This document shows, piece by piece, positions 35,801-45,983 of a DNA stretch of 64,000 nucleotides. Under the pieces are notes generated by a model that did not search any database, was not told the origin of the DNA, and worked only from the letters and a program-made list of their open reading frames with translations. The stretch is from Gordonia sp. (in: high G+C Gram-positive bacteria). Lineage in GTDB: Bacteria; Actinomycetota; Actinomycetes; Mycobacteriales; Mycobacteriaceae. Position numbers and translations under genes: made by a program. The first letter of the stretch is position 1, and each line of letters opens with the position of its first letter. Location of the stretch: contig NZ_JAGQTN010000275.1 of NCBI RefSeq assembly GCF_020438995.1, forward strand, positions 34,543-98,542. The letters are read 5' to 3'.

Positions 35801-36191
35801 TGTCGGTGCGGTTGGCGATGAGCGGTGGAACATCAACGACCTTCACGCCGGTGTCCGGGAGGCTCGCCTTATCGAAGTCGGTGGTAATGAGGTGGTAACC
35901 CTCGTGTTTGATGTCGTCGCCGTGGCCGGTGTAATAGATCACGACGATCTCGCCTTCGGCTCTGGCCCGCCGGATCGCCTCACGGAATACGTTTCGGCCT
36001 GGGTCCAGCAGATATCCCGATGGGGCGAAACGCGTCTCGAATCCCAATGGCGTCAACAGATCGACGATGCCGCCCAAGATATCCGGCACCATGTCCCGAT
36101 CGTCATACTCGTTGTCGGTGTAGGTTTCGGTGCCGATGGCGAAAAGAATCCTGCGCGGCATGTTCTGAGCTATTCCGTTAACACCCGCCAT
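32850..36191 (-). CDS. Caspase-like protease / STAND ATPase / WD40 protein
   Basis: 1113 residues with three parts. Residues 12-250: a peptidase C14 (caspase-like) domain with catalytic His90 in YYTGHGD and Cys148 in LDCCFSGG. Residues about 285-560: an NTPase with P-loop GSPGTGKSS (315-323) and Walker B IVLVDAVDEAT. Residues about 790-1113: WD40-like repeats. No signal peptide. Caspase-ATPase-WD40 proteins are widespread in large actinobacterial genomes and are proposed to act in regulated cell death or phage defence; the trigger here is unknown. It interrupts the conserved mtrAB-lpqB-comF order. Confidence 0.9.
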   Translation of the reverse strand: MAGVNGIAQNMPRRILFAIGTETYTDNEYDDRDMVPDILGGIVDLLTPLGFETRFAPSGYLLDPGRNVFREAIRRARAEGEIVVIYYTGHGDDIKHEGYHLITTDFDKASLPDTGVKVVDVPPLIANRTDTGDLHPEQALTLIILDCCFSGGGALEVLQDALLTQRKNPVHTNLWIWATAGDRQWAGAGLFTKSLAQALTDTTVGASPREIPLLTLLGKVNTGLERSQANQTSELFPPNGRLTGNPPFFPNPGFMPDVAGLTVDAQHWTSKARGTDSPAATGFYLAGRTGRLRAATDLAQWITDPDETELAVVTGSPGTGKSSLLALMTLLADDATRDNLLRHTTTTSLAHQAAQSLPGATDIVAIHARGLNADQIGARIATDLELDAHGAHSLLELLRNNASPPGRIVLVDAVDEATKPHSVRDDLLLPLTQCGVRVVFGARRHVLPPPDMPAMTLDLDTAAYHDPAALTDYISHLLAATHEPDTDSPYALGHPDTVAVASAIADRATDHRVESFLVARVIAHALRARPERVDPSTAHWTELLPNGLSDAFKEDLDRFGARAPTMRALLEALAWARGPGLPWEMIWVQIARTLAGLRNEDAHLHTSVGDAPISDDDVRTLLNDAGAFIIEDLGPGGRSVFRPFHEELSRYLRLSATAPTESGNAEAGTKDIEYEITRALVRTVPTDSTDARRWDRAHPYVSTYLAQHAYAGPAGTLDDLIRDGGFLATADPMTLTPLLIDATPASTEIVRVYRRARPLLGDDPTANLAYVLESAAAVGALSLINPAGFAPLYRTLWSNISTDDSVLTIIAHSGPVRALAVIATSTGDPLLASAGDDGTIRLWNPHTGTPHGHPLTGHTGPVRALTVTTSCTGDPLLASAGDDGTIRLWNPHTGTPHGTPLVGHTGPVRALTTITCTGETLLASGGADRTIRFWNPHTGTARGKPLTGHDDKVSALAVTTTDTGEPLLASASADLTIRLWNPYTGTPHGHPLTGHTGWVSALAAIGDSTGEPLLASAGKDGTIRLWNPRTGTAHGHPLTGHDGPVSALAVTTTSTGDTLLASAGTDRTIRLWNPHTGTIVEVLRRRIAPATLLGNGSRLVIGDSEGLTTIELN
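32973..33797 (-). repeat. WD40-encoding tandem repeats, 138 bp period
   Basis: The word GTTCCAG recurs at 32973, 33111, 33249, 33387, 33522 and 33660, i.e. every 138 bp (once 135). Each unit encodes about 46 residues ending in (T/D)IRLWNPHTGT or similar. Units at 33520-33760 are almost identical at DNA level, which implies recent duplication or gene conversion and allows copy-number change. Confidence 0.85.
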
Positions 36192-36239
36192 ACCGCCAAG
36201 TCATATCACGATCCGGGTGCCCAGGGCATGGGCTCACCA

Positions 36240-36983
36240 TCACGCCGCGGCGATGACGAGGACGGCGTCGAGGTGGATGCCGTGGGCGGCGAGTACGCGG
36301 GCGGACTCGGCGGCGGTGGTGCCGGTGGTGATCACGTCGTCGATGAGAACGGTGACGGCGCGCGGATGCAGGTGCGCGTCCCTTCGCAGCCGGACTCTGC
36401 CCGAGAGGTTGCGGGCGCGTTCGGGTGCCGACAGGCCGGCGGAGTCCGCGGTCCAGGCCGCCGTGAACAGGGCCGGCGTCACCCGGACGCGGGGACCGAG
36501 TCGCGACGCCGCGGTCCGGGCCATTGCCGTGACCGGGTCACCGCCTCGGCGGCGGGCCGAGGTGGCGCGAGTCGGGGCCGGCACGAGTTGCAGCAGAGTG
36601 ACATCGGGAAGCTCACCCCAGCGGGCAAGGGTACGAAGCGCGTGTGCCAGTGCGTCGCCGAGCGGGGCCGCCAGGTCGGTCCGGCCGTGGTCCTTCGCCG
36701 CGATGACCGCGCGCCGGGCCGGGCCCCGGTAGCGGGCACACGCCCACGCCGGCGCCGGAACCGGGACCCGGGTGGTCACCTGTTCGGGTGAATCGGCCAG
36801 CACCGCGGCGCAGCGCGGACACCACCCGATACCCGGACTATCGCACCCCCCGCAGCACAGCGGTACGGCCAGATCGGCGCCCGCGCGAACCACTTTCCGG
36901 CAGAATGCCTTCCACTGTTGTTGCGTGCTCATCCGGTTCACCCTGCCAGTGCGCGCGGCCGGAGCCAACGGCGTTGTCCACAC
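36240..36983 (-). CDS. comF: ComF-family phosphoribosyltransferase
   Basis: Up to 247 residues. An N-terminal zinc-binding segment (LCCGGCDSPGIGWCPRCAAV) is followed by a PRTase-fold domain with the PRPP loop VTVLIDDVITTGTTAAE. The family (ComFC/GntX, Rv3242c in M. tuberculosis) is linked to DNA uptake or nucleotide salvage, but its reaction is unproven. Start at 36983 or at an internal ATG (MSTQQQW, 36932). Its place between lpqB and hpf is conserved. Confidence 0.88.
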   Translation of the reverse strand: MWTTPLAPAARTGRVNRMSTQQQWKAFCRKVVRAGADLAVPLCCGGCDSPGIGWCPRCAAVLADSPEQVTTRVPVPAPAWACARYRGPARRAVIAAKDHGRTDLAAPLGDALAHALRTLARWGELPDVTLLQLVPAPTRATSARRRGGDPVTAMARTAASRLGPRVRVTPALFTAAWTADSAGLSAPERARNLSGRVRLRRDAHLHPRAVTVLIDDVITTGTTAAESARVLAAHGIHLDAVLVIAAA

Positions 36984-37397
36984 TCGGCGCGGAGACGGTC
37001 CGGCGGATCAATTCGTTCCCACTGACCGACATGCTGACCGGAAACGTAGCCGTCCGCCGAACTTAGGGCTACGGTCGAATACACGTTGGGTGACCGTCGA
37101 TGACGACGGCCGCCCGGGGCCGCCGGGAGAGGGCGGTTCGTGCGCCAGGGAGGTGATAGCGCGTTCGTGAGTGTCAGCCGTCGGCTGGCATGGCCACCAT
37201 CCCCGACCCACGGAATTCGGAGCCGTCCGGATTCGCCGAGGCGGGCACAATCCGTCGACCGCACCGCCACCGCAGGTGAGATTCCTTTTCAGCACAATAG
37301 GATTCGCCTTGGTTTCGGAGATATCCGGAGAACTGTCTGTCCGATCGCGAACAACGGTGACCGCGTGGGCCCGGGAAGCAACACAGGAGGAAATTGC
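36984..37397. other. Intergenic region between divergent comF and hpf
   Basis: About 410 bp carrying the promoters of both genes. Open frames run through it, one in frame with hpf, but they lack ribosome-binding sites and conserved sequence. AGGAGG at 37386 is the hpf site. I see no repeat or RNA element. Confidence 0.4.
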
Positions 37398-38171
37398 ATG
37401 TCCAGTGTCATCCACCGCAAGGGCCAGCGTGAATCAAAAGTCGACGCGCGCACGATCCGCGACGACGAAATCGAGTCGGCATTCGTCGTGCCGCCGGGGA
37501 CCGTCCAGTCCGCCGAGCCCGCGGAGCCTGACGCCGCCGTCGAATTCACCGGCCGGAACGTGGTGATACCCGACCACTACCGGGTCCACGTCCGTGACAA
37601 ACTCGCTCGGCTCGAACGATTCGATCCTGGGATCTTCCGCTTCGACGTACGGCTGAGCCACGAACGCAACCGCAGGCTGTCCAAGGTGTGTCAGCAGGTG
37701 GAACTCACCGCCAAGGGCAAGGGTCCGGTGGTACGCGGGCAGGCCAGTGGTGAAAACTTCTACGCCGCACTCGAATCGGCCGTCAGCAAGCTCGAATCCG
37801 GTCTGCGCCGGGTCAAGGACCGCCGGCGCGTCTCGCGGGGCAGCCGCACCCCGATATCGGTGGCCGCGGCGACCGAGGTCGGCGCACCGCCACTGCGTGG
37901 CGATCAGCTCACCGAGACGCTGACGCGCCCCGTCGCCGACGACGTCGAACAGACCTGGGACGACGGCGTCACCGAGCACAGCCCCGGACAGATCGTCCGC
38001 ATCAAGGAGCACAAGGCGCCGCCGATGACCGTCGATGACGCGCTGTACGAGATGGAACTGGTCGGGCACGACTTCTTCCTGTTCCACGACAAGGAAACCG
38101 ACAAACCGTCCGTCGTGTACCGCCGGCATGCGTTCGACTACGGACTGATCCGCCTGGCCGAGACGCACTGA
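37398..38171 (+). CDS. hpf: Ribosome hibernation promoting factor, long form
   Basis: Dimerises 70S ribosomes to 100S in slow growth. The 257-residue product has the YfiA-like domain at about 50-150 ([20 protein letters not shown]), then a linker and the C-terminal dimerisation domain ([20 protein letters not shown] then FFLFHD). A 45-residue N-terminal extension is common in actinobacteria. Start: ATG at 37398 with AGGAGG seven bases upstream; the frame continues to 37140 without support. Corresponds to Rv3241c. Confidence 0.93.
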   Translation: MSSVIHRKGQRESKVDARTIRDDEIESAFVVPPGTVQSAEPAEPDAAVEFTGRNVVIPDHYRVHVRDKLARLERFDPGIFRFDVRLSHERNRRLSKVCQQVELTAKGKGPVVRGQASGENFYAALESAVSKLESGLRRVKDRRRVSRGSRTPISVAAATEVGAPPLRGDQLTETLTRPVADDVEQTWDDGVTEHSPGQIVRIKEHKAPPMTVDDALYEMELVGHDFFLFHDKETDKPSVVYRRHAFDYGLIRLAETH

Positions 38172-38207
38172 CGGCCGTATGCGCCGGTAGCACGTATCGA
38201 AAAACAC

Positions 38208-38252
38208 CACTGCCGGGGTGGGGTATGCACACGTACCCCACCCCGGCAGTGG
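38208..38252 (+). terminator. Hairpin terminator after hpf
   Basis: Perfect 16-bp arms CCACTGCCGGGGTGGG and CCCACCCCGGCAGTGG with a 13-nt loop, 37 bp after the hpf stop. Confidence 0.75.
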
Positions 38253-38380
38253 GCCGTCGGCCTGCGAGTGTGCCGGTAAGCGTCTACTCAGACTGCCTGA
38301 GTACGATGGGCTGCGATCTATGCTCTGACGATCAGAGTTGGGAATTCGGGGCGTCGGACGGACGGTTCCGAGGGACTTCA

Positions 38381-41227
<2,847 letters not shown>

Positions 41228-41245
41228 GGTCGGAAAGATCCATGT

Positions 41246-41274
41246 AACGGCGTGTCGCGGGGCGGCACGCCGTT
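41246..41274 (+). terminator. Hairpin terminator after secA
   Basis: Arms AACGGCGTG and CACGCCGTT, 11-nt loop, 18 bp after the secA stop. Confidence 0.65.
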
Positions 41275-41286
41275 GCACTTTATTTG

Positions 41287-41916
41287 GTGAAAAAAATTCC
41301 GGTTCGGATGGAACCAAACGGTGTTTCGCTGCGTCTGATCCCCATGCAGACACCGCTCCCCATGCAGACACCGCTCCCCATACACACACCGCGAGTCGTG
41401 ATTCGATCCGCCCCGGACTACGAACACCCGGCCGCGCTCGTCGCGTCCCGTAACCGCACAACGGCGCGGCAGGTCCCGGACGGCAATCGCCCCGAGCCCG
41501 AACCTGCCGGCGTCCGTCACGAGGGCGCCGTGGTGCGCAGGTTCGCAGTCGGCGCCCTCACAGTCCTGTTCGAGGCGCTCGACGGCCGCCGCGGTTTCGG
41601 GCAGCTGTCCACGTCCGTGTCACCGGAACTGACCGACAGGTTCAGAGTCCTGAGACAGCTCGGGGTGCGACCGCACGCGCGGGATCTCGCACCGGCGGCC
41701 GCGGGTTCGGCGACACTGCGTCGCGTCCACGTGCAGATGAGCGGCGAGGCTACGGCGCGCATCTTCGGCAGCTACACGATCGGGGGCCGCGTGCGTGCCT
41801 TCTGCGGCGTCGCCGTACGCTCGCCGCACAGGATTCCCCGGCCGATCGACGCGGACGTGCTCATGCCGGCGCGCTGGGAGTACCGGTGGCAGCTCACCGC
41901 ACTCGACTTCTGCTGA
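41287..41916 (+). CDS. Rv3235-family protein
   Basis: About 209 residues, rich in Arg, Ala and Pro. The C-terminal 130 residues (FAVGALTVLFEALDGRRGFG, then RRVHVQMSGEATARIFGSYT) match my memory of the Rv3235/DUF6459 family, which stands between secA1 and the WS/DGAT gene in M. tuberculosis. The N terminus holds two and a half hexapeptide repeats (PMQTPL). Start uncertain: TTG 41284, GTG 41287 or ATG 41308. Function unknown. Confidence 0.7.
   Translation: MKKIPVRMEPNGVSLRLIPMQTPLPMQTPLPIHTPRVVIRSAPDYEHPAALVASRNRTTARQVPDGNRPEPEPAGVRHEGAVVRRFAVGALTVLFEALDGRRGFGQLSTSVSPELTDRFRVLRQLGVRPHARDLAPAAAGSATLRRVHVQMSGEATARIFGSYTIGGRVRAFCGVAVRSPHRIPRPIDADVLMPARWEYRWQLTALDFC
41341..41393 (+). repeat. 18-bp in-frame tandem repeat
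   Basis: CCCATGCAGACACCGCTC occurs twice in tandem (about 41341-41376), followed by a diverged third unit. It encodes PMQTPL twice then PIHTP near the N terminus of the Rv3235-like protein. Confidence 0.7.
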
Positions 41917-42002
41917 GCGGGACGGTGCGGGTGGAGCGGGGATCGCCCGACACGGCTGTGGGCACCGGGTACCGTTATGCCGGTGATGGATCGAGGTGCC
42001 CC

Positions 42003-43481
42003 ATGGCGCGGCTGAGTCCCCGGGATGCGACGTTCTACTTCCTCGACGAGGCCGGATCGACGACGCACCTCGGTGCCCTGCTGATCGTCACCCCGGACGG
42101 CCCCGGCACGGCCAAGGGCGGCGCCGCATCCGGCAAGGCGGCCTCGGCGAAGGACGCTTCCGCCACGAAGCGGCCGGTGCTCGACTACAAGCACCTGGTG
42201 GAGCTCATCGAGAACCGCCTGCAGCTGGTGCCGCGGTACCGGCAGCTGGTCATCCCGGTGACGATGGGTCTGGCCCGCCCGGTGTGGGCCGACGATCCCG
42301 ACTTCGACATCAATTTCCACATCCGGCGTGCCGGGCTGCCCGCGCCGGGGGGTCCCGCACAGCTCGACGACCTGGTGGCGCGCATCATGTCGCGGCCATT
42401 GGACCGGACGCGGCCGCTATGGGAGGCATACCTGATCGAGGGCCTGGCCGACGGCAAGCTGGCCGTCCTGACCAAGTCGCATCGCTGTCTGGTCGACGAG
42501 GACACCCATCGCGAGATCAGCGAGGTCCTCACCGACGAGACCCGCGAGCAGGAGAAGATGCCCGAGGATCTGTGGATGGCGCGGTCGGTGCCGAGCGGTT
42601 CACAGTTGGCGCTGGGTGCCATCGCCGAGGCGGTGGCGCGGCCGGGTGACCTGGTCAGCTCGGTCCTCACCGGCAACGGCCTGGTCGCCGAGGTCCGTTC
42701 GCTGGCCGGGCGCACGGTGCGGCGCACCGGCTCGCTGGTTCAGCAGGTTATGGATTCGGCGCCGGCGAGTCCGCTGAACCGCTCGAGCACTCCCACCCGC
42801 TCGTTCGCCGAGGCGTCGGTACAGCGCCGGGGCTGCGCCAAGATCGCCGAACGCTATAACTGCACGGTCAACGATGTCGTGCTGTCCATCATCAGCGGGG
42901 TGCTGCGGCGCTGGAAGCTGTCGGTGGAGGCGACGATCGCGCCGGGTGACACGGTGCGGGTGGTGTTGCCGCTGTCCTCGCGTGACCCGTCGGTGCAGCG
43001 GCGGATGGATGCCGAACCTCGGACGGTGGCCGTCGGAACACCCGGATTCGTCACCGATCTTCCTGTCGGAGAAGACAACCCGTCGATGCGGCTGGTGCAG
43101 GTCGCCGGTCTGGCCAATCGCTACGCGCATTCCTCGCGCCGGGTGTCGATGGGCATCCGCCCGATCCTTCCCGAACTGGGCGTGGTGCCCTTTCCAGAGT
43201 TCAGCTCCCGGGCGCTCAGCAGTATCACGAGTCGTCCCTACAACGTCCCGGTGACCATGCCCAGTGCCCCGATATCGCGCAGATACATTGCGGGGCAGAA
43301 GGTTTCGGAACTCTACGCGGTGCCGGCATTCATGCAGCAGCATGCGCTGGCGATCGGCGTCGTCGAATACTGTGGCGCATTGCTGTTCTCGTTCATCGCC
43401 GACCAAGGGGTGCTACCGGACCTGGGTGCGATGGCCGAGTACGTCACCGAGTCCTACGATGAGCTCTTCGCCGTGCTGTGA
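42003..43481 (+). CDS. WS/DGAT-family acyltransferase homologue with altered active site
   Basis: 492 residues with the wax-ester synthase/diacylglycerol acyltransferase fold: MARLSPRDATFYFLDEAGST at the N terminus, PLWEAYLIEGLADGK before the active site, and the C-terminal NVPVTMPSAP region. The catalytic HHxxxDG motif reads HRCLVDE at 160-166: the second His is Arg and the Gly is Glu. Classical acyltransferase activity is therefore doubtful. It stands where Rv3233c/Rv3234c (tgs3) stand in M. tuberculosis. A Lys/Ala/Ser insertion sits at residues 36-58. Confidence 0.85.
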   Translation: MARLSPRDATFYFLDEAGSTTHLGALLIVTPDGPGTAKGGAASGKAASAKDASATKRPVLDYKHLVELIENRLQLVPRYRQLVIPVTMGLARPVWADDPDFDINFHIRRAGLPAPGGPAQLDDLVARIMSRPLDRTRPLWEAYLIEGLADGKLAVLTKSHRCLVDEDTHREISEVLTDETREQEKMPEDLWMARSVPSGSQLALGAIAEAVARPGDLVSSVLTGNGLVAEVRSLAGRTVRRTGSLVQQVMDSAPASPLNRSSTPTRSFAEASVQRRGCAKIAERYNCTVNDVVLSIISGVLRRWKLSVEATIAPGDTVRVVLPLSSRDPSVQRRMDAEPRTVAVGTPGFVTDLPVGEDNPSMRLVQVAGLANRYAHSSRRVSMGIRPILPELGVVPFPEFSSRALSSITSRPYNVPVTMPSAPISRRYIAGQKVSELYAVPAFMQQHALAIGVVEYCGALLFSFIADQGVLPDLGAMAEYVTESYDELFAVL

Positions 43482-43515
43482 GACGCACTGCGAGAAGCGG
43501 TTAGGCTTGCCGGTC

Positions 43516-44055
43516 ATGAGGGTTTACCTGCCTGCGACCTTGGCGATGCTGATGCGGCTCAACGAGGTGGGGGAGTTCACGCCGATTGGCGGTACCGCGT
43601 TCGCGCTCACACCGGCCCTGCGCGAGGCGTATCTGTCCGGTGACGACGAAGAACTGTCGGAGGCTGCGATGCGGGAGGCGGCCAGGGCTTCGCTGCGCCT
43701 GCTGGCCGCAGAAGCGGACGGGCCGGGGCAGTCGGACGGGTCAGGACCGGCCGGTGAGAGGCCGCGATTCCCGCCGCGCCGGGTGGTGGTGGCCGCCGAT
43801 GTCGACGAGGTGAAGCCGCGGCCCGATCTCGACGCCGCGGTGGTCAAGGTGCCCGGGCCGGTACCGCTGTCGGCGATCGCGTCGGTGCATGTCGACGTCT
43901 CCGATGCAGAAGATGCGGTGCGCGCGGCGGTGCTCGTCGTCGACGCGGCGGACCTCGGCGATGAGGATGCCGAGCTGGCCGTCGGCGATGTGGAGGACTT
44001 CGATCTGGCCTGGTATGCGACGCAGGAGCTGCCGTTCCTGCTCGAACTGCTCTGA
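43516..44055 (+). CDS. DUF6912-like (Rv3231c-type) protein
   Basis: A 179-residue acidic protein beginning MRVYLPATLAMLMRLNEVGE. Alternating strands and helices (RVVVAADVDEV, IASVHVDVSDAEDA) end in DLAWYATQELPFLLELL. It matches the conserved hypothetical that precedes the desaturase-reductase genes in mycobacteria. Function unknown; no catalytic motif seen. A poorly conserved Gly/Pro-rich loop lies at about 70-90. Confidence 0.75.
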   Translation: MRVYLPATLAMLMRLNEVGEFTPIGGTAFALTPALREAYLSGDDEELSEAAMREAARASLRLLAAEADGPGQSDGSGPAGERPRFPPRRVVVAADVDEVKPRPDLDAAVVKVPGPVPLSAIASVHVDVSDAEDAVRAAVLVVDAADLGDEDAELAVGDVEDFDLAWYATQELPFLLELL

Positions 44056-44101
44056 CCGAACCCGCACCGAGGTGGCCGCCGACGTCAGGTTCCGGTACCG
44101 T

Positions 44102-44121
44102 AACCTACGCAAGCGTAGGTT
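44102..44121. promoter_or_regulatory. Operator-like palindrome upstream of the reductase gene
   Basis: AACCTACGC - AA - GCGTAGGTT, a perfect 20-bp palindrome about 30 bp before the reductase start. It has the plan AACYTACG-N4-CGTARGTT, the same as the palindrome before the desaturase gene at 45911-45956, so one repressor probably controls both. Confidence 0.65.
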
Positions 44122-44149
44122 GTCTCCGTAACTGGGATTGAAGGTGTTC

Positions 44150-45316
44150 ATGGTCATGGGTGTGCAGGAACGCGGAACCGGCGATCGGGAGCCCCGTTCG
44201 CGGTCCTGGCGGGAACGTTTCGAGGCGCCGGTTGCCGAGGTGGCCTCGCGTAACCGCGCGGCCAACTGGGTCCGGGCCGCCGCCGCCCGGATCACCACGC
44301 CGCTGCTGCCCGACGACTATCTGCACCTGGCCAATCCGCTGTGGTCTGCCCGTGAGCTGCGCGGCAAGATCGTGTCGGTCACCGGCGAGACCGAGGATTC
44401 GGCCACCATCCGCATCAAACCGGGCTGGGGGTTCTCCTTCGACTACGCCGCCGGCCAGTACGTCGGTATCGGGGTGCTGGTGGACGGCCGCTGGACGTGG
44501 CGCTCGTATTCGCTGACCTCGGTGCCAGACATCTCGCAGGCTGACAAGACGATCTCGATCACGGTCAAGGCGATGCCCGAGGGCTTCCTGTCGACGCACC
44601 TGGTCAACGGCCTGCAGCCGGGAACCATCGTCCGTCTGGCCGCCCCGCGCGGTGAGTTCGTGCTGCCCGATCCGCTGCCGGAGAAGATCCTGTTCGCCAC
44701 CGCCGGCAGTGGGATCACCCCAATCATCTCGATGCTGCGGATGATCCGTCATCGCGGGCAGCGCACCGATCTCGTCGTCGTCCATTCGGCGCCGACCCCC
44801 GACGACCTGCTGTTCGGTGACGAACTCGACGAGTTGTCCCGGGACGGCTTCGCCACCGTGCACACCGTGTTCACGCGCTCGGGCGGCAAGCTGACCGAGC
44901 GGCGCATCGCCGAACTCTGTCCCGATCTCGCCGACCGGCAGGCCTGGGCCTGTGGTCCGGCCGGGTTCCTGGAGTTGCTTGAGCGGACGTTCGCCGACGC
45001 GGGTGCCCCCGGCAACCTGCACATCGAACGTTTCGCCCTCGAACGCGGCGCGTCGGGTGCGCAGGGTGGGCAGGTGACGTTCGGCCGCAGTGGGAAGTCC
45101 GCGACCGTCGACGGCGCGACCACCCTGCTGGAGGCCGGCGAGAACGAGGGCGTGCTGATGCCGTTCGGTTGCCGGATGGGCATCTGCCAGAGCTGCGTGG
45201 TCATGATCGACAAGGGCGCTGTCCGCGACCTGCGCACCGGCGTCGAACACGTGGAAGGCGAGCGTGTGCAGACCTGTGTCAGCGCCGCCGCGGGGGATTG
45301 CACGCTCGACGTGTGA
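44150..45316 (+). CDS. Ferredoxin reductase-type electron donor (Rv3230c-like)
   Basis: About 388 residues: FAD-binding domain (RSYSLTSVP near 130), NAD(P)H domain ([30 protein letters not shown]), and a C-terminal plant-type [2Fe-2S] ferredoxin domain with CRMGICQSC and a distal TC. In M. tuberculosis Rv3230c passes electrons to the stearoyl-CoA desaturase DesA3, and this gene lies next to desA3 homologues. Start: ATG at 44150, with ATG 44156 and TTG 44138 as alternatives. Preceded by the 44102-44121 palindrome. Confidence 0.9.
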   Translation: MVMGVQERGTGDREPRSRSWRERFEAPVAEVASRNRAANWVRAAAARITTPLLPDDYLHLANPLWSARELRGKIVSVTGETEDSATIRIKPGWGFSFDYAAGQYVGIGVLVDGRWTWRSYSLTSVPDISQADKTISITVKAMPEGFLSTHLVNGLQPGTIVRLAAPRGEFVLPDPLPEKILFATAGSGITPIISMLRMIRHRGQRTDLVVVHSAPTPDDLLFGDELDELSRDGFATVHTVFTRSGGKLTERRIAELCPDLADRQAWACGPAGFLELLERTFADAGAPGNLHIERFALERGASGAQGGQVTFGRSGKSATVDGATTLLEAGENEGVLMPFGCRMGICQSCVVMIDKGAVRDLRTGVEHVEGERVQTCVSAAAGDCTLDV

Positions 45317-45346
45317 GGCCAGTAGGTCACAAACATCGGAGACCGC

Positions 45347-45398
45347 AAAAGGGTGTGTCTCCCCGATCCTATGGGGGATCGGGGAGACACACCCTTTT
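45347..45398. terminator. Very strong bidirectional terminator
   Basis: Perfect 23-bp arms, left 45347-45369 (starts AAAAGGGTGTGTCTCC) and right 45376-45398 (ends GAGACACACCCTTTT), with a 6-nt loop. A-run and T-run flanks make it a textbook terminator in both directions, between the reductase gene and the convergent excalibur gene. Confidence 0.88.
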
Positions 45399-45452
45399 CT
45401 CACGGCCGGAGAGGGAGGGGACCCGGACCGGAAGGCTGTGTCGGCGGCGGGC

Positions 45453-45818
45453 TCAGCGCTCGCAGGCGATGCCGTCGTTGTCGTAGTCGAGGCGCTTGTT
45501 GTGGTTGTAGACGTTGGTGTTCACTGTGTAGCCGCGCACCTGCCGCCGGCCTTGGGTGGTGCGGTCGCGGGCGCCGGCGCGGGCCACGCCGTGCGGGTAG
45601 GTGCGGTTGAGCGCGGCGCACGATCCGAACGTGGTGATCCGCTTCTGGGTGGGTGTCTGCTGGTGATTGCCGGGGTTCTGGTTGCTTTGGTTCTGGTTGC
45701 TTTGGTTCTGGGGACCGCTGGGTGCCGCCGACGCGATGGGGGCGAAGGCGCCCATCATGATCGTTCCGGCGGCGAGCGCCGAACCTGCGATTACCGTGAC
45801 CTTCGTCATCTTTGCCAT
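45453..45818 (-). CDS. Secreted excalibur-domain protein
   Basis: A 121-residue exported protein. It has a signal peptide ending PIASA, then an Asn/Gln/Ser linker with NQSNQNQSNQNP (from a short DNA tandem repeat at about 45670-45710). The C-terminal excalibur domain has CAALNRTYPHGV and the calcium-loop-like end DYDNDGIACER. The family binds Ca2+ in extracellular or wall proteins. Start at ATG 45818, with the 45839 and later frames unsupported. Confidence 0.88.
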   Translation of the reverse strand: MAKMTKVTVIAGSALAAGTIMMGAFAPIASAAPSGPQNQSNQNQSNQNPGNHQQTPTQKRITTFGSCAALNRTYPHGVARAGARDRTTQGRRQVRGYTVNTNVYNHNKRLDYDNDGIACER

Positions 45819-45910
45819 GCGTAAGAACGTATGGGCCGGAGCTTGGGACGGCCTGCGCCGTGCCTGTGTGTTGCCTGTCGCCCGGATCGGGAGGCGGGCG
45901 GTACTGGACA

Positions 45911-45956
45911 ACTACGTAACCGTAACTTACGATTGCGTAAGTTACGGTTACGTAGT
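45911..45956. promoter_or_regulatory. Large palindromic operator upstream of the first desaturase
   Basis: Perfect 21-bp arms around a 4-nt centre; the inner part reads TAACTTACG-ATTG-CGTAAGTTA and the outer part ACTACGTAACCG and its complement. The right arm ends 27 bp before the desaturase ATG. The core matches the palindrome before the reductase gene (AACYTACG-N4-CGTARGTT). Likely a TetR-family acyl-responsive repressor site. Confidence 0.72.
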
Positions 45957-45983
45957 CGATGGGTTTGGAGATAGACGGAAACG

